Origin: Carex sylvatica
Lineage: Eukaryota; Streptophyta; Magnoliopsida; Poales; Cyperaceae
Assembly (NCBI GenBank): GCA_964058845.1
Contig: CAXKVR010000204.1
Coordinates: 124,001-188,000 of the forward strand
Length of the DNA stretch: 64,000 bases
Reading direction: 5' to 3'
Shown: positions 1-12,025 of the stretch, piece by piece
How the letters are laid out: every line of letters starts with the position of its first letter
Numbering within the stretch: position 1 is the first letter of the stretch
Made by a program: the position numbers and the translations under genes
Notes under the pieces: generated by a model
Databases searched by the model: none
Told to the model about the DNA's origin: nothing
Seen by the model: the letters and a program-made list of their open reading frames with translations, nothing else

Positions 1-79
1 TCTGAGATTACTCCTTTGGTTCCTTTTTATTCTCAACAATATGAAAGCAGTCTTTGTTTTTAATCATGACTAAAGCATA

Positions 80-104
80 ATATATATATATATATATATA
101 TAAC
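80..104. repeat. (TA)n microsatellite in intron
   Basis: About eleven TA units stand just before the acceptor of the first visible monooxygenase exon. Confidence 0.85.
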
Positions 105-106
105 AG

Positions 107-1283
107 GGGAGAAATGCGGTGCCTAAGGAGGAAAGACCTCGTTGAAACATTGGCAAGGTATATGCCGGCCGAACAAATACGCTTTGGTTGTCAGGTTATA
201 TCGTTGGATTTCGATCACAGGGAAAATTTGCATGTTCTCACTACGCGAGATGGTGCCACCATCAAAGCAAAGGTACATATCATACAACCAGATAATTAAA
301 GCTTTAAAAATCAAGATTCAATTAACTATATTTATCTATAATAAAAAGAAAAACATTAATTACATTGAGTGTGTGTCATTATTAATCTAGCTAGGTCCTT
401 GTTGGCTGCGAAGGATTGCACTCGATGGTAGCCAAGAAGCTGCAGCTCTCACCTCCCAATTATTTCCCGATATGGATAACACGCGGTTTCACAACGTACC
501 CAGAAGGGCATCATTTCGAGAATCATTTTCTTCGTGTCGATACCGAGAAAGCAGTTTACGGCAGGATCCCAATTGACGACAAAAATGTTCACTTCTTCGT
601 GACCTTTTTTGATGCCCCGGCAGGTGACCAAATTACACAAACAAATTAAGACCATAATTCATAACTTTAAACAAAAGAGATGAAGAAATTAAAAACTGAA
701 AAAAAAAAGAGTTATATTGTCTTGATTTTTTATGGATTTGGTGTTGTATATGTAAACAGGAGACATGAGCGACCCTGAGGTCGTCAGAGAATATACCGTG
801 GAACTACTTAAGGGGTCGCCAAGTGAGATCGCGGAGTCAGTGAAGATGTGTGACATGGAAACATTGAGCATGAGGCAGTCCGCCTACCGGTCCCCATGGG
901 CCCTATATCATCAAAATTTGAGGAGGGGAACAATGACAGTTGCCGGTGATGCCATGCATATCATGGGTCCATTCACAGGCCAAGGAGGCGCAGCTGCACT
1001 TGAAGATGCTATTGTGCTCACTAGGTGCTTGTCGAACGTGATAAACGCACCAGCCGAAGCTTCTTCTGATGAAAAATGGACAGAGAGAGTCGGAGAGGCA
1101 CTCGATTTGTATGTCAAGGAGAGGAGGCCAAGGCTCTTGAGGCTCACCTTTCAATCTTATCTTATTGGAACTCTTATCAGTACCAAGTCATGGCTTGTGA
1201 AGTTGGTACTTATTTTTCTCTTGAATGTGTTGTTTGGAGGGAACAACTTCAACCATGCAATGTTTGACTGTGGAACTATCTGA
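107..1283 (+). CDS. FAD-dependent monooxygenase, MO1/CTF2 type, 5'-partial
   Basis: Three exons are visible: 107-272, 395-623 and 760-1283 (stop TGA). The first begins after an intron acceptor (taacag) and the window opens inside that intron, so the N-terminal FAD GxGxxG fold lies upstream. The 305 visible residues match plant salicylate-hydroxylase-like flavin monooxygenases (Arabidopsis MO1/CTF2 family): RKDLVETLA, then the DG-type motif VLVGCEGLHSMVAK, then the FAD-ribityl motif GDAMHIMGPFTGQGG followed by ALEDAIVL, and the C-terminal HAMFDCGTI that resembles the family ending. Splice phases (0 and 2) join cleanly. The DG motif has Glu where the family usually has Asp. The family hydroxylates small aromatic or other substrates using FAD and NAD(P)H; the substrate here is unknown. 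An AATAAA signal follows about 65 bases after the stop. Confidence 0.9.
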
Positions 1284-1348
1284 GGCAACTGGTTTGAGTT
1301 CGGTTCTTCTGTGGACGTAGCAGTGTGGTCATCCGTATACATTATATG

Positions 1349-1355
1349 AATAAAA
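1349..1355 (+). terminator. Polyadenylation signal AATAAAA
   Basis: A canonical AATAAA lies 65 bases after the stop of the FAD monooxygenase gene, in the expected position for its 3' end. This is based on motif and distance only. Confidence 0.5.
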
Positions 1356-2275
1356 CCCTTGTCAGGATGTTGAAAATTTAGTCAAGTGTATCGGTGATCA
1401 AAGTGCATATCGAGTTTTTACTATTCAAATAAGAGAAAATGTATGTAGTAGCAATATTTAATTTCAGGGTTTTATATTTAGTAATTTTTATGTTTGATGT
1501 AATTTTCATCATGTTGGTTTGAAAATTCCCATGAAAAGTGTTTACTGGGTGCTGGCATTCAAAATATTCTCTTCCTTTTTATTTTAAAGTAATAAGCTAT
1601 TTCTTCATTCAAAATATGAACTTGAAATATCTCGAGCTCTCTTTATCTTATTTTTCAAGTACCTTTTCTTCTCTTTCTTTATGACAATTTTAAGCAGCGT
1701 TCACGGTGCAACTCTATGCTTAATTTATGTTATGCATTCAATTCTAATTCAATTTTTTTGCTTCAAAAACACAGTTGTTTGAATTCGTTTTTTTCTTTTT
1801 AAAAAAAATCAACAGTCGTTTGAATTAGATACACAGCAATTAAAGTCCGGCCCAAATAATTTGAAGTTCTATAGGGATGCCGATTGGGCCTCTGAATTAT
1901 TTTTTATCCCGTCCAATAAGGCGTAGTTAATTACTTTCTTAACAGAATAAATCCATAAATAAAATGAGAAGACCAAACCAAATGTCATGACTATGTGTAG
2001 CAGTTTGAAAGAGAAAAGGCCTATTTGATTTTGCAATTTAGTCCGGGTATGTGAACCAACAGCTTTATTGAAATTTAGTTGTCTAGACAAAATAAACCGA
2101 AATTTTTATTCATAACATATAAATAAATTGAAATTCAAAATATAATATAGATATGGTAGGATTTTCAAAAATGTCATTTTTGCTATATAATATAGTGGAA
2201 TGTATGGCTGATTATGTTGGATTATTTTGCAGAAACCTACAAGTCTATATCTGGCAGAAGTGAGAACTATAAAAA

Positions 2276-2395
2276 AATGTTTAGTTGTAATATAGTGGTT
2301 AAAGTTCTATTTTGTGGTTGAGAGAACTCGGATTCAAATCTATATTTACCATATATTGCGTATTTTAATTTTAAGTAAAAAATATATTTTTTTAT
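2276..2395 (+). mobile_element. tRNA-derived SINE-like copy 1
   Basis: A box A-like 11-mer (taatatagtgg, 2288-2298) is followed 32 bases later by a box B-like gattcaaatc (2331-2340), the spacing of a tRNA-type Pol III promoter. The sequence between and after the boxes aligns with the copy at 8907-9020, with the same shared ggttaaa and tattttgt blocks and a similar AT-rich tail. Ends and target duplications were not resolved. Confidence 0.45.
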
Positions 2396-2911
2396 TCTTT
2401 TACAGAATTTTGATATGAAAATCATATGAAGTGATTTAGATAGGTATATAGTTTAAAGCTAGGAATTCTCTATGTTTCTGCATTTTGATAAATATTTGAT
2501 AGTTCTAACGGATTTCAATTGTTAATTGTAAATTGTAGCCATTTCTAGACTAATAAAACTATAAAAGATTGGTATACGAGTTTTCCAAATTCAAACCTAT
2601 TGTTCCTTTGTTGAATATTTTTGTAATTGTTTGATTTCTAGATAAGACGAAATTGTTTGATCTTTATAATTCTCTAACAGATTTGACATTTACCTTTTTT
2701 TTTCTGGAGTTTTTATACTGACCGACTAGACAGATAATAACCAATTAAAAATTGATTAAACAAACTAAACGGTTATTTAAATAAAATAATATTGATTATC
2801 AGACAAATCAGCCGATTTGACATTCTCATATGCAAAGATCATTAATTAGAGAAATAAGCTGATTTGACATTCACATATGCAAACAATCTTTCACGGAAGG
2901 AGATCATCTGC

Positions 2912-3045
2912 TCTCTGGGGTGCAGAAATTTTCTGCCCCCTCAGTCATTGGAATGTAGGGCCGATCACATTTAATTTTTGAACTGGGGGCCACCGACAGT
3001 GACTCTGGGGGCAGGAATTTCCTGCCCCAGAATTCGGTTCCACTC
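2912..3045. repeat. Short GC-rich palindrome (MITE-like)
   Basis: Two arms of about 38 bases, each centred on a TGGGG/CTGCCCC block around GAAATTT, are inverted copies separated by about 55 bases. They stand out from AT-rich surroundings. No target duplication was identified. Confidence 0.55.
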
Positions 3046-3450
3046 CACCTTTCACACCCTATATATGATCGAGATCGTTTTAATTACATTGTTCTTAATG
3101 GAACAAAATATATTCTCTAACTAGAAAATATATTTGTGCAGCTTTTTATTTTTGTATTTTTCCATTCCATAAGAAACATAATTTGATCGACGGAAAACAA
3201 CATAATATAATGTTGTACTTTGTTCTTTGTTGATCAATATTTATATAATAATGAATAGATTTCGTAATTGAAAAAAATGTTCCAGCAGTAGTTGATAAAT
3301 TTTATACTTCTTCAATTGCTTCTGCAATACTAAAATATATTGCTTACATTTTAAAATTGCATTTTAACGTGCAATAAAAACCTTCCCGTAACGATTTTTT
3401 CTTCAATTGGTTTGAACTTTAAAGTATTTAAAAATAGGTAGCTGATATCA

Positions 3451-4268
3451 GTACCTGCGCTACAGTATCCGCACTTAAACTGCTATAAATGTTTGTGGGA
3501 ACCGCAATTGTCCAGATCTATAACTTTTTTTAAAAATATTAATAGTCAAATCTTGAAGTATGTAGTCCTAAGAATACAAGTATTAATATCTATATAGTAA
3601 ACAATGTAAATGATGACTTCATTATTTTTAAATAATCGTACCCGTACCTTTTTTTTGAAATTTCTGACATTGTACCCGCATTAGGAACCACTCAAATAAT
3701 ATCTATAATTACTAAATGAAGTATTTATATCTATATTACGTTGCATGTGCTTATAGCAATCTCAAAAAGTGTTTATAACTATACAATTATCATAAAAATA
3801 ATAATTCACATATCAATTATCTTGGATAATTCATATCTTTAAAATACATTTAGATCAATATCCATTCTGATATTGAACAATAAAATGAAAATTATTTATC
3901 AGTTCAACATTTTATATATTACAGATGGAAAGTATTAATATCTATTATAACTAATACATATATATATATCCAATCAAGTATTAATATAAATATAACAAAG
4001 CATTAATGCCTATAATGTTAAAAAGAAGTGGCGAGTAGAGGAAGCACACAGAGGATGCGTAGACGGAGGCTAGTGAGATAGAGGTGATTTGGGTGGCAGA
4101 GGCTGTTGACACGATCTGAAAAAAAAATATTTTCTCTAGAGATTGGGGGGGAGGGGGGGAGGGGGGAGAGAGAGAGAGAGTCTATTTTAGAAAGTAGTTA
4201 GTTAAATGATCAAATTAGAAGATTGACTGAGTTGAACACTGTGCGGGTACTATAGTGCGGGTACAAAA
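3451..4268. mobile_element. Possible element with GTACCCGCAC-type inverted ends
   Basis: The left end (agtacctgcgctacagta) and the right end (tactatagtgcgggtaca) are imperfect inverted copies over about 24 bases, about 800 bases apart. A third related block, gtacccgcat, lies near 3675. The interior carries a purine-rich stretch (4020-4185) with poly-G and (GA)n. No coding region is seen and the boundaries are tentative. Confidence 0.35.
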
Positions 4269-5187
4269 ATAATTATTCTTAAAAATAATGCCACTATGTT
4301 TTTTTTAAAATGCTTGCAAACGTCTTCGTACTATCAGGTTCTTTTTCAATATTGGCTATATTCTGAGTGTATTGTTTACTAATTAATTAGTAGTTCGAAG
4401 TTTTGGCTATAAACAGAGATACATTTTTCTTTTCTTGCAAATTTATTTTTCAAATAATAAGCATCGAATGAAATTGGGTCCCTCAAGCTGCCGATTTGGC
4501 TAGTTGCAAGTACAGCAAAGGAAGATGCGGCATTATAATTTTGATATTGTGTAAAACAGAGGTCAGATATAAACAGAGTATTTGATGATATTACATAAGA
4601 AACTAATATAATAATGTAGAAACTGTTGTTGTAAACACTTTTATTAATTTAATTTTGATAGTCCTTAACAAACTTTAAAAAAAAAAAAAAAAAATTGGGT
4701 CCCTCACGAAGAGCATCTCGATTCTAGTACGTATATATATTATTTTTCTTTTCTAACAAATAAATGAATAAACAGATGATCCACAAATAATATCTACATT
4801 ATTTCCAAATAATATCCATATTATTCCATTTTATAACATAACTATAGTGGAATTTAGAAATTTCTATTTTTCTTTATATAAATAATAATAATTTAGTAAA
4901 TTATTTGCATTTTAACAAACAATGTACTTTCAAATTATATTCATATTAATTACCTGAATCGTAACATCATCATATTATTCTCTGTTTCTTTAATTTGTAA
5001 ATAATCCGATGATCCATAATGTAACATTCTGACAAGATATCATAATTTTGATGGTTCCTAACTTTCTGTATATGTAGTCAAACGGTGATCCCTGCTTTAT
5101 ATAATAACAACAGCTAGCATACATGCAACATGCAACAGGTAGCTCAAAACTTAACTTTCCGGTCCAAAAAATTGCCTCAGAAACACA

Positions 5188-5227
5188 CCAGAATCCAGAA
5201 TCCAGAATCCAGAATCCAGAATCCAGA
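5188..5227. repeat. (CCAGAAT)5.7 minisatellite
   Basis: A perfect 7-bp unit is repeated five times plus five bases, with no mismatch, implying recent slippage. Confidence 0.95.
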
Positions 5228-5374
5228 TATATTGGATGAATCAGGGGGTTGACTAATATAAGGAGAAAGAAAAAGGATATATACGCCGCGTCAGATTTTT
5301 TTTTTTTTTTTTTGTATAATTCATGCCCTTGGACCTGATTTTGTTAGAAAGTAGAAACGTAAGGATACGTGTGA

Positions 5375-5558
5375 GAGGAAATAAATCTGCTGTGATTCGG
5401 GATCGCAGACTTGTTATTTCAAATTCATTCATTTATATATTAAGAGATTCGTGTATAAAAAATAAGTATTGTTGAAATTTGTGCATTCTAAAAAGTAAAA
5501 TGTTGGATTTGAAATCACAGAGTCATGCGATCTCTTTAAATCACAGCAGATTTATTTC
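5375..5558. mobile_element. Foldback MITE with GAAATAAATCTGCTGTGATT ends
   Basis: The left terminus gaaataaatctgctgtgatt and the right terminus aatcacagcagatttatttc are exact inverted copies, and the homology continues inward. Flanks acgtgtgag (left) and acgtgggag (right) look like a 9-bp target duplication with one mismatch. A related copy lies at 21211-21402 and a solo end at 40226-40252. Confidence 0.75.
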
Positions 5559-5776
5559 ACGTGGGAGATGGCACATGTAAATTCGGATCCCTTAGGTACC
5601 TGACTGACAAAAAGTAGATCTGGACCTTTCTTTTAACCTGGTACGAATCTCAAATAGAGCCCTCTCTAATTAATTACCTGATTGAGTTTGACATGGCTGG
5701 AATTAATCTGGACCATCCGTTGCTAATTTTCCTCAATAGAGGACAAAGTGTTGTGTCAATAATGACACGTAATTTG

Positions 5777-6094
5777 CAGAGACGGATCTAGAATTTTTGT
5801 TAAGGAGAGGTAAGAAAATAATAAATCAGATTTGAATAGTTAATCGGATTCAAATTCATTAGTTAATTGGGTATTAGATAAAAAATAATGCTCTAATTTC
5901 TAATTTCCAATGCTTTGACTTCTAATTCTAATTACCAATTAGAATTCAAGAAATTTTTACTCTAAATTTAGCATTAAATTAAATACCAAAAGTCCAGAGG
6001 GAGCAAAGTCGAACCGAACCTATAAATTTATATAAAACTTCAAAATTCAGGGAAGGACAGTTGCCCCCTCTGCAATACACTGGATTCACCCCTG
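5777..6094. mobile_element. hAT-type non-autonomous element, degraded
   Basis: It starts cagagacggatctag and ends ctggattcacccctg, degenerate inverted copies of the CAGGGGCGGATC-type terminus shared by the elements at 42196 and 42986. The flanks gtaatttg and ataattcg match at six of eight positions, an eroded 8-bp duplication typical of hAT elements. The interior is AT-rich without coding sequence. Confidence 0.65.
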
Positions 6095-8310
6095 ATAATT
6101 CGCGTGTTACAGATCATGCTGTGTGACATGCTCCTTTCAGCAAAAATTAGTATGACATGATATGTCATGAAGTGGTCATGACATGTTATGAAACATCACG
6201 TGATCACATATGATAACATCACAAAAAATCACTGATATTAACAAATATTTATTTTAAACAATTCACAATTTTTTAAACACCTTCCAAATTTATAAGCATT
6301 ATTATGTCACATAGTGAAAAAAAAATTGATAATTTTTTTACAATGTAAAATATAGCAAAAGAAAAAAAATTGTCTTCATTTGAAAATATATTTTTTTACA
6401 CTTTTTTCACAATTTTAAGGAATTTTCAATTTTTAATCAGCCATATAAAATCCAGAAAATAATTTATATAACATGACAAACAATTTTTTTTTTTTTATTT
6501 GACGATATCTTTTGTAATTTTGTCCATAATTTTTCAGCTTTTTTTCCCAATGAACAATTTAAAATTTTAAAAAGTTATATGTTACATTTAAGTAGTAAGC
6601 CGGCACATCACAACAAGTTATAACGTAACTAAATGTGATGTAGTTTTGCTCGTTATTTTTGACAAATCTATGTCACGTAAAAAAATAGTCACATCGATCA
6701 TGTCATGTGTCAAAGTCATGTTGTTTTTTCATGTCATGTCCCACCATATCAGTGTGTGTGTATATATATATATAGAGAGAGAGAGGGAGAGAGAGATAGG
6801 CTAATATACAATCGATTGTTCCTAGCCTCCCGTGCAACCAAGTCGTTTTTCAATTCTTAAAGTCCAAATGATCGATCCAAACCGTTATATGTCATCTCCA
6901 TAAATATATATAGATAGATATAGATAATTAGTTATATTAATTAAAATCTTAGTAGATTACTTAATAAAATAGCTCTAGTTAGTTTGACGTTATATAGTAT
7001 ATACTACATAAACTAAAATTTTCTTATGAGATACGCAGTTGGCGAATTAATTCAGTACGGATCGGCGGCTGCTATGCGGCTTGTTTGATGAAATGCATGG
7101 TCGGTTCATTTTTTTCTTACGCGCAAAATTTTTTAAAATAAAGGAACACAAAGTCACAGGTCAAACTTCATATAGCTGCATGTTACTGTCATGGAAGCCA
7201 ACTTTTTCCAGAAAAAAATTTGTATTGAATTGACAACTTTTTTTATATTTGAATTTTTTTTTTTTAATGAAATTCGAGAATTAAATTTTTTAAAACTAGT
7301 TTTAGTATGAAAATTAAGCTGCTCATATATATATAATTCCATATGAAAGGAGATCATATTTATCTTTCTGAAGTATTTGAAATGTAACTAAATGATTTGT
7401 ATATATATATTAATATAATTAGTTAAATTAAGAACCTTGTAACTTGGAAAATTACATACATAGGATGAGTGGGTATTAAGTAGTGGAAAAGTGCTCAAGA
7501 AACTATTTAAAAATTCTATCATATTTCGCTAACTGCTTTTGCATGTTCACAAATCACATGCAGGAACCCTAATTTGTACTCAAACAGTGTCATGCTATGC
7601 TAGGAAAATTAATCAGGACTAAGGGGTGTTCTAATTAATATATTGAAGATTAGTTAGAACAGATTGTATCGTGAGATACAATTTTTGTATAGCTTTTAGT
7701 TAAGCAATGAAAATTAAGCACACTCTCAATATTTCTGTCTTCATTTGGTGCATGCCAAAGTAATTAAATCGATCGGGATATATATATTAATTAACGATCA
7801 ATTTTTTTGACAATAATGTGAAGCCACGTTAAATTTATGAAAGTTTGAGATATAAATTATAGATTTTTTTTTTTAATTAACATATATCAAGTTTATGTCA
7901 CATTGAGAATTATTTGGTCAGTGATTAAATGGATGATTGTTGGTTTCGACAGCATCATATATACTCGATATATGATATATCTAATGATTTTTTTTATCAT
8001 AAAACAATTTTTAATTTTTAATTTTGATAGACATGCATTTACCTGATCACCACAGCTTTCAAATAAATTAATTTGATGACTTATTGGACAAAATTATCTG
8101 AAACCATATGCAAACATGTATTGTATTTTGCATGTACGCGCGCAATATATATTGAAAATAATTAACATGCAAGAGACTACTTAACAATCCAAAAGTATTA
8201 TAAAATCAAAACATAAGTTTGCAAACCTGTTCTATATATACATATAAAATACATGTCATGCATGTAGAGTGGAAAAAACTGTGTTATGCCATGATTAATA
8301 CGTCGTAATT

Positions 8311-8660
8311 TTGGTTTCGTGCCGTGTCGTGACTAAAATGTTAAGGGGTAGTCACGGCACGCGAGTCACGTACGCTGTGATTCACGTACCGTGTCTAAAC
8401 GTAACTAGTCACGTTTCTCACGTTTAACTATTTTTTCATAATTTAAGTTAGTTTCTTCAATAATATTCATCATTTGATTAAGATCTAATGGTCCTAATTA
8501 CACGTGGCTCGCGTAATTACGTGTCGTGCCGTGCTATGACCGGATCTTTCGCGTGCCGTGCCGTGACCAAAATATCAAGGAGTAGTGATGGTACGCGATA
8601 CGCGAGTCACGGTACGAACCAGTAACACGTGCCGTGCCGTGCCGTTCCGTAACAGAGCCG
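8311..8660. repeat. CGTGCC-rich degenerate repeat island
   Basis: The block at 8318-8372 is repeated in direct orientation at 8551-8614; both contain a CGTGCCGTG-like stretch, then gactaaaat or gaccaaaat, then cgcgagtcacg. Further cgtgccgtg units reach 8650. The local GC content is far above that of the neighbourhood. No open reading frame with recognisable homology spans it. Confidence 0.7.
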
Positions 8661-8906
8661 GCTCTGCCCTGCCATTTTTCCCACACTACATGTATGTTAT
8701 AAATTATTTTTTGCAACTTACCATTTGACGACAATGCATCAAATTGAGTTCAAACTGTTGAACAGGAGCATATCTAAATTCATTCAAAAGATGGCTAAGT
8801 CATTCCTATAATTTTAAAATTCTATGTATGTGTACTAAGATTTAATTAAATTTTATTTTTTTAAAATATTTTATATAAAGCTAGCCCCCTCATAAATATC
8901 ATATAT

Positions 8907-9020
8907 CTATTTGTAGTCTAATGGTTAAAACTTATTTTGTATTGATAGAGAATTTGAGTTCAATTTTCACTAATCACAAGTTGTGCATTTTAAATTTTAA
9001 CCACTCTAGTTAGATTTTCT
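8907..9020 (+). mobile_element. tRNA-derived SINE-like copy 2
   Basis: Box A tagtctaatgg (8914-8924) fits the tRNA consensus TRGYNNARNGG exactly. Box B-like gttcaattt (8958-8966) follows after 33 bases. The sequence aligns with the copy at 2276-2395. It is probably a diverged tRNA-derived SINE; the 3' end and target duplication are not clear. Confidence 0.45.
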
Positions 9021-11814
9021 AATTAATTCCGCCACTGCTGTTGAATGTATCAAATAGTTCTATATGTACATAACATGCATCAAATATTTTTTTTTATAAC
9101 TGTCACTGCCAAGGACAATTTTTATTATTATGCATGCATGGCAAACACATAAACACATCTCATCCAATTCATTGGACTCCAAACGTGAAGCTTTATATGC
9201 TTTTGAACTTAGAGCACTGAATAAAAATTTGTCTCTAGCTTACCCTCTCTTTCTTCAAGATGGCTGCAATGACTTCTTTTAACCAGTAGATGGCTTGTTA
9301 GGTTAATCTGTTTCTAGAAATAAAGCTTGTAACATGGTTTGTTTCCTGTAACATTTACTGGTAAAGGAAGTGCCTACGGGCTTTAAACAAAAAAAAAAAA
9401 AATTGTCTGTATTATTTAAATATACGCACTTAATTTAGTTTCATATGAGTACTTTTATGTTTAGTTCTCATCAAAGATTCCAAAATTATCTCTACTAAAT
9501 GCTGCCTTGTGTTATGTTTTCAATAGTAGCTATTGATACTTTGATGATATATAAGCCCAAAACAGGGTCACATAAGATTATATATAAGCCCAAAACATGG
9601 TAATATATAATGAGGTGCACAAATGGGTAACAAATAACAAAAACCCAGATCAAACTGTCTTGTAAATTGTTATTGGTATTTTTTTTTTGGGGAAATTTGG
9701 GTGCATGTATTTGCTGTAATATGTAGTAATTAACTCACTTGCTCATGGGTTTATTAAAAAAAAATGGATTTGCTACTGAAACCAACAATTCCATAGCGCA
9801 ATATAAAGCATGGTTGCAGATCCAAGAAAAGATTAAATTAAAGAGAAAGGGATGTCAACTGATCAGAAAAGTATGTCAACAAATATACTTTACTTTATTA
9901 GTGAGAATTAAGGGTGTGCACATGCGCGAGTGCGTGCAATCTCTAACTAATTACGCTAAGTCCGAGATTAATTAATTCCAGGTTTTAGGGTTTAATATAC
10001 CAGACGACGTTGTAATAATAAATACTGTTTATATTTATTAGTTTAGTGTTATTACCTGAATTTGTTGTAGATGTTAATTACATGGAATCCTTTTTCTCGA
10101 TCCCTAGCTACATATTTCATAATACCAACTTAATTAACCTTCAATTCCTCTACATAATTGAACATATATCAGATGATGAATTTAGAAGAAAATTAAATAG
10201 TGTTTCATACTCTCAGATTAAAAATTCATTACCTGCAAGAATATTTAATGGGAGAAACTATTACATTGCATTGAAGTATAGAATTCAATTGAAAGTACAT
10301 ATGCAAGATTCCAATTGAACAAAATTATCATATTGTAAGGATACATAATTAGAAAGATGCATGAAACTCTTTATTCCTACCTATCTCAGTTTATCTTATA
10401 TATATTCTAACTTGTAATTAGTTCTGCAATCCTTTTTATCTTTTTTCAATAGCTCTGAGACAGAAAAACTATATATATATAGTGACAGTGCTAATTAATT
10501 AACTGCAGTGCATGCAGTCTGCATAATTAATTACTGTTTCATGTTATATATTTGTACTGATCACAGCTATGTATACTTTGTGGGTGTACTTAATTGGAAG
10601 TAATAACCATAGCCGTGTCTCATTTACCAAGGTAAAATCATAGAGTAGTTAGCTTTGCTTTTACCTAAGCAGGTTGTTGGAACAATAATTAAGTTTATTG
10701 TGTCTTACTTCTCTTATTACATCAACATATGAAACTTCATGTTGTGGCTTAATTGTGCACAAAGAAAGTTTAAATTGATGGTACGGCTGTGTGCAAGTAC
10801 ATGAAATATGACTACAATATGGGTGCACAGTAAAAGTTGGTTTAATTTGCTCACTGTTTGGTTGATCAAACTGCTTATTCAGCATATGATCAATTATATA
10901 TATTCATCAATGTAATTAATCCCAACTTTTGCATATCATATCTTCCCTTAGTTCTCTTATAAATGATTTTAAATAAGAATATTTTACAAATTATAAATAT
11001 TGTTTCATTCAAGAAAATTATAAATGTGGGCAACTTAATTTTACTGAGGGCAGGTACTCGATCTAGTGGCATACTCTATATTGACCACAAAGAAAATATA
11101 TATATATATATGCATGGTCACATATACATAGATAGTATATATAAATATAACATGAAATTAATTAAGCTCTTGTGGCTAGGTACTAAGGCAACAGCTAGCG
11201 GTATAAATTGCATATATGCATGCTTGCATGATGCATGGGCTTGCTTTCGAGGTAATCTAGTTCTATAATAAAAGCCCCGTTTAATATGAAAGAATAATTT
11301 TATTTTTCCAAGGGCATCGGGATCGTTTTTGGATTAGAAAAATAACCACCTCCGTAATCAAATCACATCAAATAATAAATGAAGCTGACTATATATGATC
11401 TCTCTATTCCCCCCTTGACTTGTTTTCTACGTTTGCTAGCTTTTTAGCCCTTACCCATCGCCGTGGCTAACGTCGTCAACTCCTTTTCTATTATATATAT
11501 AGAGAAATTTACAAAACCATCCTTAAAAACTTTTTAATTACCCTTTTTGTAGAGGTGTTATAAGTTTATGTTTTTTGTGTATTTTGACAATAGTAATATA
11601 TAAAGGAATTTTTTGCTGTCAAAAAATATTAAACGTTGAATTCTCTGACAGTACAGTGCTTATATAAAATTAACAATATATGGGACATATGACTTCAACG
11701 CCTTTTCTATATTTAGAGAAAATTACAAAACGGTCCTCCAAACATTTAATTACCATTTCTGTACAATTGTTAAATGTTTATGGTTTTTGTATTTTGACTA
11801 TATATCACTTTAAT

Positions 11815-12025
11815 GAGATAGGAGTAGGTCTGATGGGCATTGGACCTACTTTTAGGTTCAATTACCTCTATCACCGTACGATTAGCATTAAGATCTGTGT
11901 GCACATAAATTGATAAAAATTCATATGAATTTTAATAGGAGCACACGAATCTTGATGCAATTGGATGGCCAGATCACTCATCGAACCAAAATAGGTCCAA
12001 TGGGCATCGGACCTACTCCGAAGTG
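11815..12025. mobile_element. Foldback MITE, 9-bp target duplication
   Basis: Inverted arms with the core ggagtaggtctgatg (left) and its complement near 12000-12020 are flanked on both sides by cactttaat (11806-11814 and 12026-12034), an exact 9-bp duplication of Mutator type. The outermost few bases of the arms do not pair well. There is no coding content. Confidence 0.65.

Noticed and set aside
9237..9400. Possible short poly-A retroposon (A-run at about 9388-9402)
   Set aside because: The flanking ttgtct match is too short and the head has no Pol III boxes or known similarity.
9739..10318. Two consecutive small frames between the monooxygenase and NAC genes
   Set aside because: Low complexity, no conserved motifs and no convincing splice or promoter context.
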